Notes under the pieces: generated by a model | The model's database searches: none | Told to the model about the DNA's origin: nothing | What the model saw: only the letters and a program-made list of their open reading frames with translations | Position numbers and translations under genes: made by a program | Origin: Treponema sp. | GTDB lineage: Bacteria > Spirochaetota > Spirochaetia > Treponematales > Treponemataceae | Direction of reading: 5' to 3' | DNA: 38,206 bases | NCBI GenBank assembly: GCA_024698325.1 | Contig: JAILRG010000026.1 | Span: forward strand, 1-38,206 | Part shown: positions 15,199 to 23,943 of the stretch, piece by piece | Layout of the letters: each line of letters opens with the position of its first letter | Numbering within the stretch: position 1 is the stretch's first letter

Positions 15199-17658
15199 AT
15201 GAGTGATTCACTGAAATTACGCATTGCGGAAACGACGGCTACTGCAGTTTCTCTGGAGTGGGATGCTGTCGCTGGGGCAGAAAACTGCCTCGTGTATTGG
15301 GCAGACATGAATCTTGCGACGACTCGCTTTAAGCTGGCGGGAACTGTTGCCGCATCAGGAAAAGCCGCGTTTACGTTCAAGCGCTCGACACATGTGCCGC
15401 TGTATTTTAAGGTCGCGGCAGTAGCTGGCGGCAAGGAAACTGCTGTCTCTGATGTCGTACATTCGCCGGTCGTTGCGCATTTTAACGAGCAGCTTGAAGA
15501 GCTTAAGCGCGGACTGATTGCAGTGAAGGCGAATACTGGCGTTTTCTTAAGCTGGCGTCTTTTCAAGAACGAAGTGACCGGCTACAGCGAAACCGGCCTG
15601 ACAGGCACGAACTTTGTTGTCTACAAAAACGGCGCGGAAATTGCACGTGTTACTGACAGCACAAACTATTTGGATAAAACAGGCACTCCCGACGACTGGT
15701 ATGCTGTCGCTCCGATTGCAGAGGACGGAACTGTCGGCGAAATGTGCGACAAAGTGCAGTCATGGAAAAGCGGCTCGAACTATCTTGAGATTCCGATGAA
15801 AAAGCCTGAAGGCGGCGTAACGCCGGCTGGTGAGAGCTTTGTATATCACGTAAACGACATGAGTGTTGGCGATGCTGACGGCGACGGTGAGTATGAGTAT
15901 TACGTCAAATGGGATCCGTCAAACTCGCACGATGTCAGCCACCGCGGCTACACGGGCCGCTGCTATGTCGACTGCTATAAACTTGACGGCCGCCTGCTCT
16001 GGCGTCTGGATATGGGACCGAATATCCGTGCGGGCGCTCATTACACGCAGTTTATGGTGTATGACTTTGACGGCGACGGAATTGCAGAGATGGCAGTAAA
16101 AACCGCTCCTGGCACAAAGATGACTGTCTACAATGCTGACGGCAGCGTAAAGAGCGAACGCTTTGTGACAATTCCTGAGCGCGACCTTGCAGCGGGCGTT
16201 ACGAACGACGACAACTATGTCTGCAGTGCCGAAAGCTACCGTGCACATCTGGTCGACATGTTCAAAGGCTGGGCAACTCGCGAAGAAGTGACGAGCGGTC
16301 AGTGGCCGAAGACGCTTGAAGAATGCTTTGGCATAGAAAAGAAGTACAGCTATCCGCTTAACGACGCTGATGCAAGCGCACTTGTCGACTACTTTATCAA
16401 CGTGTTTGCGCCGAGCCGCAGCGACAAAAATCACCTTGAAGCATTTGAAGGCTTTATCTACGAAGGCCCGGAATACCTGACGATGTATGCAGGAAACGGC
16501 GATGAACTTGATACGATTGACTATCCGGTGCCTAGAGAGGACGACGGCTTAAAGTGGGGCGATTACGCATGGAACCGCATCGAGCCATGTAACCGCGTTG
16601 ACCGCTTCCTTGCCTGTGTTGCATACCTTGACGGCGAGCGCCCGTACCTGATTGAAGCCCGCGGTTACTACACGAGGGCTACGGTAACAGCCTACAGTTT
16701 CTTCGAACGCAAATTTAAGCAGGTCTTTAAGGCTGACTCTGGCTATATCACTGTCGACAATCCGTTTAAGCCGACAAAAACTGCTGAATGGGGAACCGAT
16801 CCTGTCTACGGAAAACTCGCTGGTCAGGGCGATCATGCGCTTTCTACAGCTGATGTTGACGGCGACGGTAAGCAGGAAATCATCTTTGGCTCAGCATGTA
16901 TCGACGACGACGGCTCTCTTTTGTATTCAAGCTATGGTGTTCGCAAAATGGACGGCCAGTGCGTAAAATTCGGTCACGGAGACGCCATGCATGTGGCAAA
17001 AATCGACCCGGATCGCCCCGGCCTGCAGATTTTCAATGTGTACGAAGAGGGCGTGTATGCTCCGTGGGGCTTTGCGCTTCGTGATGCCGAAACTGGCGAA
17101 GTCATCTTTGGCGAACCAGGCGACCGCGATTACGGCCGTTGCATGGTAGGCGATACTATCCGGAGCCGCCGCGGCTATGAGTGCTGGGTTTACGATACGC
17201 GCACGCCCAGCGGTGAAATCCTTAAGGGTGAAAAGCTTATCGGTACCAACATGAATATCCGCTGGCTTCCCGACATGACTACGCAGATTCTTGACGGCGA
17301 CGACATTTTCGGAAAGCACACCGGCGTTATAAACGACCGCGAAAAAGGCGCGGTGCTCATCCCCGAGGGAATGGCGACTAATAACGGCACCAAAGGAAAT
17401 CCGTGTCTGGTGGCGGATGTGTTCGGCGACTGGCGCGAGGAGCTGATTCTGCGCCGTGACGACGACAATGCAATCCGCATTTACACGAATATCGATGACT
17501 GTAAGCATAAACTCTTTACGCTTATGCACGACACGATGTACCGCACTGGCATTGCATGGCAGAACAACTGCTACAATCAGCCGTGTTACACCAAGTTCTA
17601 TTTCGCACACGACACCGACTGGAAGTACGTGCTTCCGGAGCTGGCGGAGGAAAACTAA
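15199..17658 (+). CDS. Rhamnogalacturonan lyase, PL11 family, with N-terminal Fn3-like domains
   Basis: 819 residues. It cleaves RG-I between rhamnose and galacturonate by beta-elimination. The eight-bladed propeller core begins at about residue 205 (VNDMSVGDADGDGEYEYYVK) and has the calcium-type motifs DADGDG (about 225), DFDGDG (about 291) and DVDGDG (about 553), with the conserved stretches SHDVSHRGYTGRCYVD and HDTMYRTGIAWQNNCYNQP. The first 200 residues look like two fibronectin-like domains (AVSLEWDAVAGAENCLVYW, VFLSWRLFKNEVTGYSE). No signal peptide is present, like B. subtilis YesX and unlike secreted YesW, so it should act on imported oligosaccharides. AAGGA lies ten bases before the ATG. 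Confidence 0.95.
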   Translation: MSDSLKLRIAETTATAVSLEWDAVAGAENCLVYWADMNLATTRFKLAGTVAASGKAAFTFKRSTHVPLYFKVAAVAGGKETAVSDVVHSPVVAHFNEQLEELKRGLIAVKANTGVFLSWRLFKNEVTGYSETGLTGTNFVVYKNGAEIARVTDSTNYLDKTGTPDDWYAVAPIAEDGTVGEMCDKVQSWKSGSNYLEIPMKKPEGGVTPAGESFVYHVNDMSVGDADGDGEYEYYVKWDPSNSHDVSHRGYTGRCYVDCYKLDGRLLWRLDMGPNIRAGAHYTQFMVYDFDGDGIAEMAVKTAPGTKMTVYNADGSVKSERFVTIPERDLAAGVTNDDNYVCSAESYRAHLVDMFKGWATREEVTSGQWPKTLEECFGIEKKYSYPLNDADASALVDYFINVFAPSRSDKNHLEAFEGFIYEGPEYLTMYAGNGDELDTIDYPVPREDDGLKWGDYAWNRIEPCNRVDRFLACVAYLDGERPYLIEARGYYTRATVTAYSFFERKFKQVFKADSGYITVDNPFKPTKTAEWGTDPVYGKLAGQGDHALSTADVDGDGKQEIIFGSACIDDDGSLLYSSYGVRKMDGQCVKFGHGDAMHVAKIDPDRPGLQIFNVYEEGVYAPWGFALRDAETGEVIFGEPGDRDYGRCMVGDTIRSRRGYECWVYDTRTPSGEILKGEKLIGTNMNIRWLPDMTTQILDGDDIFGKHTGVINDREKGAVLIPEGMATNNGTKGNPCLVADVFGDWREELILRRDDDNAIRIYTNIDDCKHKLFTLMHDTMYRTGIAWQNNCYNQPCYTKFYFAHDTDWKYVLPELAEEN

Positions 17659-18468
17659 ATGAAGCATCCGAATATCTACTACTGCTTTCCGGGCGGAAAG
17701 CATAAAGCGCTCACGATGAGCTATGATGACAACCGCGTGGAAGACCGCCGGCTTGTAAAGATTTTTAACGAAAACGGAATCCGCGGCACTTTCAATGTGA
17801 ACGCAGGCCTGATTGAACGCCCCGAGTGGCCTCACGTCACGGTGGAGGAGATGCCGGAGCTGTACAAGGGGCACGAGATTGCTTCTCACACCTTCACGCA
17901 CCCGACAATCGAGCGCTGTGATTTGACGCATGTTGCCCAGCAGGTGCTTGAAGACCGCACGCGCTTGGAAAGCATTTTCGGCTATCCGGTGCGCGGACTG
18001 GCTTACCCGAACGGCAGCTATTCTCCGGAAATTGAGCAGCTGCTTCCTTCAATGGGAATCCGCTACGGACGCGTCGTTGAGACGACCGGCGGTTTTGGAC
18101 TTCCGAAAAATCCCTATGAATGGAAAGGCACCTGTCATCACAACAAGAATCTGCTTGAAAAAGGCGAGGAATTCCTGAAGCTCTTTAAAAAGCAGTACCT
18201 CTACCTGATGTATGTCTGGGGACACAGCTATGAGTTTACCGACAGGAACAACTGGGAAGTCATGGAAGAGTTCTGCGGAAAGATGGGCGGAAAGGACGAC
18301 ATCTGGTACTGCACGAACATCGAAGTGATTGACTTTATGGACGTGATGAAGCGCCTGCAGTTTGCTGCTGACGGAAGCTTTGTCTATAACCCGTCTGCCG
18401 CTGACGCCTGGCTCAATGTGGACGGCGGCATTGTCTGCGTAAAGGGTGGCACACAGCTTTCATTATGA
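17659..18468 (+). CDS. NodB-fold polysaccharide deacetylase, probable RG-oligosaccharide deacetylase
   Basis: 269 residues. The NodB motifs are present: LTMSYDD (about 18-24, base and metal aspartates), HEIASHTFTHP (about 72-82, metal histidines) and RGLAYPNGSYS (about 112-122). It starts at the base directly after the lyase stop codon and overlaps the next gene by ATGA, so translation of all three enzymes should be coupled. Context suggests it removes acetyl groups from galacturonate or rhamnose residues of imported RG-I fragments. It has no signal peptide. Other pectin loci often use SGNH-type esterases for this step; a different substrate is possible. Confidence 0.85.
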   Translation: MKHPNIYYCFPGGKHKALTMSYDDNRVEDRRLVKIFNENGIRGTFNVNAGLIERPEWPHVTVEEMPELYKGHEIASHTFTHPTIERCDLTHVAQQVLEDRTRLESIFGYPVRGLAYPNGSYSPEIEQLLPSMGIRYGRVVETTGGFGLPKNPYEWKGTCHHNKNLLEKGEEFLKLFKKQYLYLMYVWGHSYEFTDRNNWEVMEEFCGKMGGKDDIWYCTNIEVIDFMDVMKRLQFAADGSFVYNPSAADAWLNVDGGIVCVKGGTQLSL

Positions 18469-21404
18469 GTACATACACTTTAAAACTTGCCGGTGCTGCT
18501 GGAAAGGGTGGCGCTGCCAACGCTGTCGCCTCAGTGGCTCCTGGCGGCGCAAAATCCCCGGAAATGCCCCTGCAGTTTCTTGAAAAGCGCGGGCTTGCCG
18601 GTTTTGGAGCCAGCACCTTTGCCTCCTTCAGCGGTTACTGGAAGCAGGGCGAAGTTCCTGCTGCAGTGCTTTCCACTTCTGCCGGACTGGCTGCAGGTGC
18701 GGGAAAGTCTGCAGGTGCGGGAAAGTCTGCGGGTGCGGGAAAGTCTGCGGGAGCGGGATATGCGGCCGGTGCCGGAGAGCCTTGCTATGCGGATTCAAGC
18801 GCCTTTGTGCTTTCAGCCCCCGACGGCACGGAAATCCCCGTACAGACGATGCCCGCGGCATACTGGCCTGACGGCAGCCTGAAGTGGACTTTCCACACGG
18901 CTGATTTCGGCGCTGATGCAAAGCCTAAGACGGCTCCTGTCGTTGAGTTCGGCCGCGCACCGACTGCCCTGCCTGAAAAACTTACCTGTAAGGATGCCGG
19001 CGACCGCTATGTGGTGGACACTGGCGCCGTACAGACAGAAATTTTTACGAAGCCCAACGCCGAAAACGCTTTTATCGGAAAAACCGTAATCCTCGGGCGC
19101 ACGGCAATTGCAAGCGGCCGCCTCGTCTACGTGAACGAGTCTCCGGCTTCAGGCGCTGACGGCGCTGCTTGCCCTTCTGGAGGCGATGCGCTGTTTGACT
19201 CTCTTTGCGCGCCGACCGTCTGCGACATCTGTTACGGTCGTGTCGACAGCGCGGCTGTGGAAGAGCAGGGCGACTTGCAGCTTGTTATCGTGGTGCGCGG
19301 CGTGCATGTGTCTCGGGCGACAGGCCGTGAGCTTATGCCCTTTACCGTGCGCCTGACGCTGCGCCTGAACGACCCTTTTATCCGCGTGCAGCATACTTTT
19401 ACCTATACCGGCGACAGTTCGCGCGATTTTATGCGCGGACTCGGCATGGAGCTTAAGACGCCGCTTACCGGCCGCGAGTACAACCGCCACATCATGTTTT
19501 CAGGTGATGAGGTGAGTGCGGAAACCGTGCTGTCGGCTTCTCCTTTCCATGAGGCGAGCAAGCTGCTTGCAAGCTGGCATCCGAAAATCGCGCCGGAGAT
19601 TTATCCTGACGAAATTGCCGGAAAGCCGCTTGTGTTTAATCCGCTGGATGAAGCGACCCGTGCGGTGGATAAAGTTGTCGCTTCGATTCCTGCATGGACG
19701 ACCTATCATCTTTTTGCTGACAGCGCTGACCACTGGCGGATTACCAAAGGCACGGGAAAAGCCGGCTGCAGCATGATTAGCGCCGCGGAAGGCCACCGTA
19801 CGGCAGGCGCCGCATCTCTTTCCGGCGAGGATGGTGGCATCGTTGTCTGTCAGCGTGATTTCTGGCAGCGCTATCCGTCCTCAATCTGGTTTGACAATAT
19901 CGGCTCCAGTGCGACAAGCGGCGCGGACACTGCCCGCACGACAGTCTGGTTCTGGTCGCCGGATGCTCCTGCAAAGGATTTCCGCCACTACGACACCGAA
20001 GGACACGCCGGAAGCTACTACGAAGGCTACGATAAGCTCGGCGGCGACCCCTACGGCATTGCCGCTACAAGCGAAGTGCTGATCGGCGGATTTTTGCCCC
20101 ACGACGGCAGGCTTACGCTTTCTCATGAGGAGCTGGATGCAGTCGCCCGCGACGCGCAGAAGCCTGCGCTGCTGGTTTCGACGCCGCAGTACTATCATGA
20201 TTCGCAGGCCTTCGGAATCTGGAGCCTGCCTCAGACAGGAAAGGCAGCTCTGCCGATTGAAAAACAGCTTTCTGACGCGCTTGATTTTTATAAGAACGAG
20301 ATTGAGCAGCGCCGCTGGTTCGGCTTTTTCGATTATGGGGATGTCATGCACACTTACGACCGCGAGCGCCACAGCTGGAAGTACGACATGGGCGGCTATG
20401 CCTGGCAGAATACCGAGCTGGTGCCTACGCTCTGGCTCTGGTACAGCTTCCTGCGTACCGGCCGAGAAGATGTGTACACGATGGCAGAGGCCATGAGCCG
20501 CCATACGAGTGAAGTCGACATTTACCACGAAGGCAAGTTCAAGGGAATCGGAAGCCGCCACAATGTGATTCACTGGGGCTGCCCCTGTAAGGAAGTTCGC
20601 ATTGCGATGGCGGGCCATCACCGGTTTGCCTACTACCTTGGCGGCGACCGGCGCTATGCAGACATTTTCGACATTGTAAAAGACGGCGACTATGCCACGC
20701 TGGAGACAGACCCGCTTGCCATGTTCTACGACAAGGCAACGATGAAGCTTCCGACCCATGCCCGGAGCGGCCCGGACTGGTCTACCTATTGCTCTAACTG
20801 GCTTACCGAGTGGGAACGCCACGGATCTGCCGCCGCCTCCTACGAAAAAAAGCTTCGCACCGGCATTGCAGACTTAAAGAAAGCGCCGCTGCAGCTGATT
20901 TCCGGCAACAACTTCGAGTATGACCCGGCGACCGGTCACTTGGGCTATATCGGCGAGAACACCGCCGGCGGCAGCCATCTTGCAATCTGCATGGGCGGGC
21001 CGCAGACCTGGTTTGAGCTTGTGCCGCTTTTAGGCGACAGCGAGTGGCAGAAAATGATAGCCGATTTCGGCGCATTCTATTTTGCCGACCGCGAGGAGCA
21101 GCTGAAAAAGAGTAACGGCATAATCGGGAACCGTCAGTTTACGCTTCCGTTTATGGCGGCAAGTATCGGCGCATACGGCGCGCGATATTATAAAGACGAG
21201 GCTCTCGCCCGCAAAATCTGGGATGTGCTTCTGAATGCGGCAAAAGACGGAGATGCAGAGGGTGGAAACTTTGCGCCTGTCGCTGTATCGCACTGCACAA
21301 GCAGTGAGCCGATTGCCGAAATCCCGTGGATTTCCACAAATACGACAGCGCAGTATTGCCTTAATGCAATCGTCTGCCTGGATTTGATAGGAGATTCGCT
21401 GTAA
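18465..21404 (+). CDS. Exo-rhamnogalacturonan lyase-like protein (PL26/YetA type)
   Basis: 979 residues. Blocks such as PAAYWPDGSLKWTFHTADF (about 124-142), DPFIRVQHTFTYTGD, WSPDAPAKDFRHYD, HSWKYDMGGYAWQNTELVP and GSRHNVIHWGCPC resemble the YetA/PcRGLX family of exo-acting RG lyases, as I recall it. It probably trims RG-I oligosaccharides from an end, complementing the PL11 enzyme. No signal peptide. The start overlaps the deacetylase stop by four bases. An insertion near residues 77-106 consists of AGAGKS hexapeptide repeats encoded by an 18-bp tandem repeat, not expected in an enzyme of this family. It is the last gene of the plus-strand enzyme run and is followed by a terminator. Confidence 0.8.
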   Translation: MSTYTLKLAGAAGKGGAANAVASVAPGGAKSPEMPLQFLEKRGLAGFGASTFASFSGYWKQGEVPAAVLSTSAGLAAGAGKSAGAGKSAGAGKSAGAGYAAGAGEPCYADSSAFVLSAPDGTEIPVQTMPAAYWPDGSLKWTFHTADFGADAKPKTAPVVEFGRAPTALPEKLTCKDAGDRYVVDTGAVQTEIFTKPNAENAFIGKTVILGRTAIASGRLVYVNESPASGADGAACPSGGDALFDSLCAPTVCDICYGRVDSAAVEEQGDLQLVIVVRGVHVSRATGRELMPFTVRLTLRLNDPFIRVQHTFTYTGDSSRDFMRGLGMELKTPLTGREYNRHIMFSGDEVSAETVLSASPFHEASKLLASWHPKIAPEIYPDEIAGKPLVFNPLDEATRAVDKVVASIPAWTTYHLFADSADHWRITKGTGKAGCSMISAAEGHRTAGAASLSGEDGGIVVCQRDFWQRYPSSIWFDNIGSSATSGADTARTTVWFWSPDAPAKDFRHYDTEGHAGSYYEGYDKLGGDPYGIAATSEVLIGGFLPHDGRLTLSHEELDAVARDAQKPALLVSTPQYYHDSQAFGIWSLPQTGKAALPIEKQLSDALDFYKNEIEQRRWFGFFDYGDVMHTYDRERHSWKYDMGGYAWQNTELVPTLWLWYSFLRTGREDVYTMAEAMSRHTSEVDIYHEGKFKGIGSRHNVIHWGCPCKEVRIAMAGHHRFAYYLGGDRRYADIFDIVKDGDYATLETDPLAMFYDKATMKLPTHARSGPDWSTYCSNWLTEWERHGSAAASYEKKLRTGIADLKKAPLQLISGNNFEYDPATGHLGYIGENTAGGSHLAICMGGPQTWFELVPLLGDSEWQKMIADFGAFYFADREEQLKKSNGIIGNRQFTLPFMAASIGAYGARYYKDEALARKIWDVLLNAAKDGDAEGGNFAPVAVSHCTSSEPIAEIPWISTNTTAQYCLNAIVCLDLIGDSL
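18693..18782 (+). repeat. 18-bp tandem repeat inside the PL26-like gene
   Basis: Three near-identical units of GCRGGTGCGGGAAAGTCT (18693-18710, 18711-18728, 18729-18746) and two decayed units (18747-18764, 18765-18782). The repeat is in frame and encodes AGAGKS hexapeptides. Confidence 0.9.
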
Positions 21405-21405
21405 A

Positions 21406-21451
21406 CAAAAAAGCTGCCGTGCGTGAAGTGAAGTGCATGGCAGTTTTTTTT
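21406..21451. terminator. Bidirectional terminator between the lyase operon and araC
   Basis: CTGCCGTGC (21414-21422) pairs with GTGCATGGCAG (21433-21443, one G-T wobble), flanked by an A-run on the left and eight T on the right. It ends both convergent transcripts. Confidence 0.85.
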
Positions 21452-21455
21452 CGGC

Positions 21456-22325
21456 TTATCGCTCGGTCTTGTACTTTGCGCGGTAGTCGCGCGGTGTCAT
21501 ATTGATGAACTTCTTAAAGCACCGGCTGAAATAGTTTGAGTCATTAAAGCCGACGTCGTAGGCGATGTGCGTGATATCCCAGTCGGTATAAATCAGCTTG
21601 TCAATTGCGGCGTACATGCGCTGCCTCATCTGATATTCAAACGGCGGGTAGCCGGTAATGCGCTTGAACGTGCGCAGAATCGTGCTTTCTGACATGTTTC
21701 CGTGTTCGATCAAATCTTTCATAGTCAGATTTTTATTGAAATTTTTCTCGACATATTTTATGAGTTTTGCGGCTCCGTTTTTGTTTGACATGTCCGGGTA
21801 ATTCGGATTGTCGTAGATGCGCATCAGCAGGATAATCAGCTGAGTCAGAAAAGCCGTACTCGTAACTTCCCAGCCCATATGCATGTTGTTAACTTCTTCC
21901 TGCATGCTCTCGATAAGGGCCTGTACTTCAAAAAGCTGCATATTGTTCAGGTTAAAAATCGTTATGTCCGAAGAGTCGGTGGAGTTGAACTTATCCTGCT
22001 GGAAGAGCTTGGAAAAACCGGGCAGATTTGATAAATCAAGCTCGTTGTCGCTGAAAAAATTGGGCTTTATCAGCAGGTTTGTGAGCACAAGATTGTCCAG
22101 GTCTTTGTAGCCGTGCACCTGGCCTGGCTTTACGCAGATAATATCACCAGTTTTTAGCTGTGTGCCATCAGATTCTGATGTTATGTGAGTACCGGTGCCA
22201 CTGAAAACAATTACTATTTCGTTAAAATTATGTGAGTGCAGCGGATATGGAACCTGCGGATTACGAAATTCAAAATGCCAGGTTATATCTTCTGACCAAA
22301 TACGTTGGGAAACGAGTCTGTTCAT
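21456..22325 (-). CDS. AraC-family transcriptional regulator with cupin sensor domain
   Basis: 289 residues from the ATG at 22325 (MNRLVSQRIWSED); a longer in-frame start at 22439 would run through the promoter and into the kinase gene and is rejected. The N-terminal cupin has PLHSHNFNEIVIVFSG (His/Glu ligand motif) for sugar sensing. The C-terminal 100 residues hold two helix-turn-helix units (MKDLIEHGNMSESTILRTFK and ITHIAYDVGFNDSNYFSRCF). RhaS/RhaR/YesN-type proteins like this activate rhamnose and pectin genes on binding the sugar. It is divergent from the kinase gene; a conserved element overlaps its own promoter, so autoregulation is likely. Confidence 0.92.
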   Translation of the reverse strand: MNRLVSQRIWSEDITWHFEFRNPQVPYPLHSHNFNEIVIVFSGTGTHITSESDGTQLKTGDIICVKPGQVHGYKDLDNLVLTNLLIKPNFFSDNELDLSNLPGFSKLFQQDKFNSTDSSDITIFNLNNMQLFEVQALIESMQEEVNNMHMGWEVTSTAFLTQLIILLMRIYDNPNYPDMSNKNGAAKLIKYVEKNFNKNLTMKDLIEHGNMSESTILRTFKRITGYPPFEYQMRQRMYAAIDKLIYTDWDITHIAYDVGFNDSNYFSRCFKKFINMTPRDYRAKYKTER

Positions 22326-22335
22326 AAGAGCCTCT

Positions 22336-22365
22336 GAAGATATTGTGCTAATTACTGGTTTTTTT
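22336..22365 (+). promoter_or_regulatory. Rhamnose-locus regulatory element, copy 3 (araC / kinase)
   Basis: GAAGATA, TTGTGCTA (22343-22350), five bases, TGGTTTTTTT (22356-22365). Core words and spacing are as in copies 1 and 2. Its centre is about 50 bp upstream of the predicted kinase transcript start, and it covers the araC promoter. Confidence 0.6.
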
Positions 22366-22370
22366 GTCAA
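22342..22370 (-). promoter_or_regulatory. araC-type regulator promoter
   Basis: On the minus strand TTGACA (22365-22370), a 17-bp spacer and CACAAT (22342-22347). Predicted start 22335 gives a 10-nt leader containing AGAGG. The shared rhamnose element lies on top of this promoter. Confidence 0.6.
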
Positions 22371-22392
22371 GGCAACGCTAATTTCAGAAAAG

Positions 22393-22398
22393 TAGTAT
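22393..22398 (+). promoter_or_regulatory. -10 box of the rhamnulokinase-like gene
   Basis: TAGTAT, exactly six bases before the ATG at 22405, so the predicted transcript begins on the start codon. The -35 (AGGCAA) is poor, as at an activated promoter. Confidence 0.45.
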
Positions 22399-22404
22399 GG
22401 CAGA

Positions 22405-23934
22405 ATGAAATCGGGAATTCTTGTAATTGATATCGGCATGACTAATAAAAAGGTCGCCGTGTATGATGAGCAACTTAATCAGTTGGATGTAGCTTATAAG
22501 AATTTTCCGCCAGTTACGATAAAGGATCCTGAGACTGGTTCTGACATTCCCACCCATGATTTGGCGGGAATGGAAGCCTGGTTTAAGGAGCAGATTCGTC
22601 AATTCGCAAAAAAGTATTCAGTAAAAGCTATATCCGTCACAACACATGGAGCAACATTTGTCTGCGTGAACAAGGCTGGAGCTGTGTCTGCTCCCTGTGT
22701 CTTTTACACATACGAGCCTGGAGAGAGCTTCCAGAACGCTTTTTACGAGCTGTGCGGCTCTCCGGCGGATTTACAGCGCGAAACGTTTACTCCCAGATTT
22801 GAATCAATGATTAACCTTGCTAAGGGCATGTATTTTGTAAAGCAGAAGTTTCCGAAAGAGTATGCGGAGACGGCGACTTTGCTGAACTTCCCTCAGTACT
22901 GGTCATTCTTCTTTACTGGAAAAAAATGCTACGAGCAGACTTTCCTCGGTTGCCACACCTATTTATGGAAGCAGAATGAGCATGAATGGTCTTCTGTTGT
23001 CGATAAGCTTGGTATAAAAGACAAGATGCCGGAGCTGTATTCCGGAACCTGCGATTCGCTCGGCGTTGTACGCCCGGAGCTTGCAGCGGAGCTTGGCCTT
23101 GATGAGGGCGTTATCGTTACGGCTGGCGTTCATGATTCAAATGCATCGCTTTTGCCGTATCTTGCCAAAAAAACAGGCCAGGACTTTATCCTCAATTCAA
23201 CTGGAACCTGGTGTGTTCTTATGCATCCGGAGTCAGTGGCGCAGGATGCCGTCTACTCAGACGAAGATATCGGTAAGGTCGTGTTCTTTAACCGGAGCGC
23301 ATTGGACCGCCCTGTAAAGACGGCAATCTTCCTCGGCGGCATGGAAGTCGACAATTACGTTAAGATTTACCGGCGTGAAACGGGAAGCGACGGATTCCCG
23401 GATGCGGATGTGGCTGCCGTGCAGGATGTGCTGACAAAGAAATCGGTATTTGTCGTGCCGGAAATTGTTGCCGGTTCAGGCCAGTTCCCCGGTTCAAAAC
23501 CCGGCATATATGCGGACGGCGAATTCTATCCGTTTGCGGCCCTGCAGGATGGAAGCAAGGTTCCTGCACTGCTTAAGGATGAAAAGATGTTCTGGGCTGC
23601 ACTGACCGTTTCTATGGTCATTCAGACGGAAACTGCGCTGTTGCGTGCCGGCTTAAAGGCAGGTACGTCCGTGTTTACGGAAGGCGGCTTCCGCAAGAAC
23701 GCGCTGTACAATACGCTGCTTGCGTCTGTTCTGCAGGACAATGAGTTCTTCCTGACAAATATTGCGGAAGCAACAGCTACCGGCTGCGCGATGAGTGCAC
23801 TGATGGCTATGCAGCATGTTTCGCTGACAGATCTGGGAAAGCATATCAAAATTGACAGTGTAAAAATATCCCCACAGAAAATTGTGGAGTATGAATCATA
23901 CAAGAAAGCATGGCTGCAACTGGCAGCCAAATAG
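22405..23934 (+). CDS. rhaB: FGGY-family sugar kinase, probable L-rhamnulokinase
   Basis: 509 residues. FGGY fold: N-terminal phosphate loop VIDIGMTNKKVAVYD (about 6-20), SVTTHGATFV, the catalytic-aspartate segment GVHDSNASLLPYLA (about 243-256), LNSTGTWC, and the C-terminal FTEGGFRKNALYN (about 425-437). It is only distantly like E. coli RhaB. Assignment to rhamnulose phosphorylation rests on its position ten bases before rhaD and divergent from the AraC regulator; L-fuculose is the main alternative. No ribosome binding site precedes the ATG. It would make L-rhamnulose 1-phosphate for the aldolase. Confidence 0.8.
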   Translation: MKSGILVIDIGMTNKKVAVYDEQLNQLDVAYKNFPPVTIKDPETGSDIPTHDLAGMEAWFKEQIRQFAKKYSVKAISVTTHGATFVCVNKAGAVSAPCVFYTYEPGESFQNAFYELCGSPADLQRETFTPRFESMINLAKGMYFVKQKFPKEYAETATLLNFPQYWSFFFTGKKCYEQTFLGCHTYLWKQNEHEWSSVVDKLGIKDKMPELYSGTCDSLGVVRPELAAELGLDEGVIVTAGVHDSNASLLPYLAKKTGQDFILNSTGTWCVLMHPESVAQDAVYSDEDIGKVVFFNRSALDRPVKTAIFLGGMEVDNYVKIYRRETGSDGFPDADVAAVQDVLTKKSVFVVPEIVAGSGQFPGSKPGIYADGEFYPFAALQDGSKVPALLKDEKMFWAALTVSMVIQTETALLRAGLKAGTSVFTEGGFRKNALYNTLLASVLQDNEFFLTNIAEATATGCAMSALMAMQHVSLTDLGKHIKIDSVKISPQKIVEYESYKKAWLQLAAK

Positions 23935-23943
23935 GAGATTTTT

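Noticed and set aside
16927..17931. 334-residue minus-strand open frame opposite the PL11 lyase
   Set aside because: Shadow of a conserved coding sequence; no ribosome site or family resemblance.
22326..22439. Longer AraC-family regulator starting at 22439
   Set aside because: It would run through its own promoter and into the divergent kinase gene; the ATG at 22325 has an AGAGG site and gives the usual family length.
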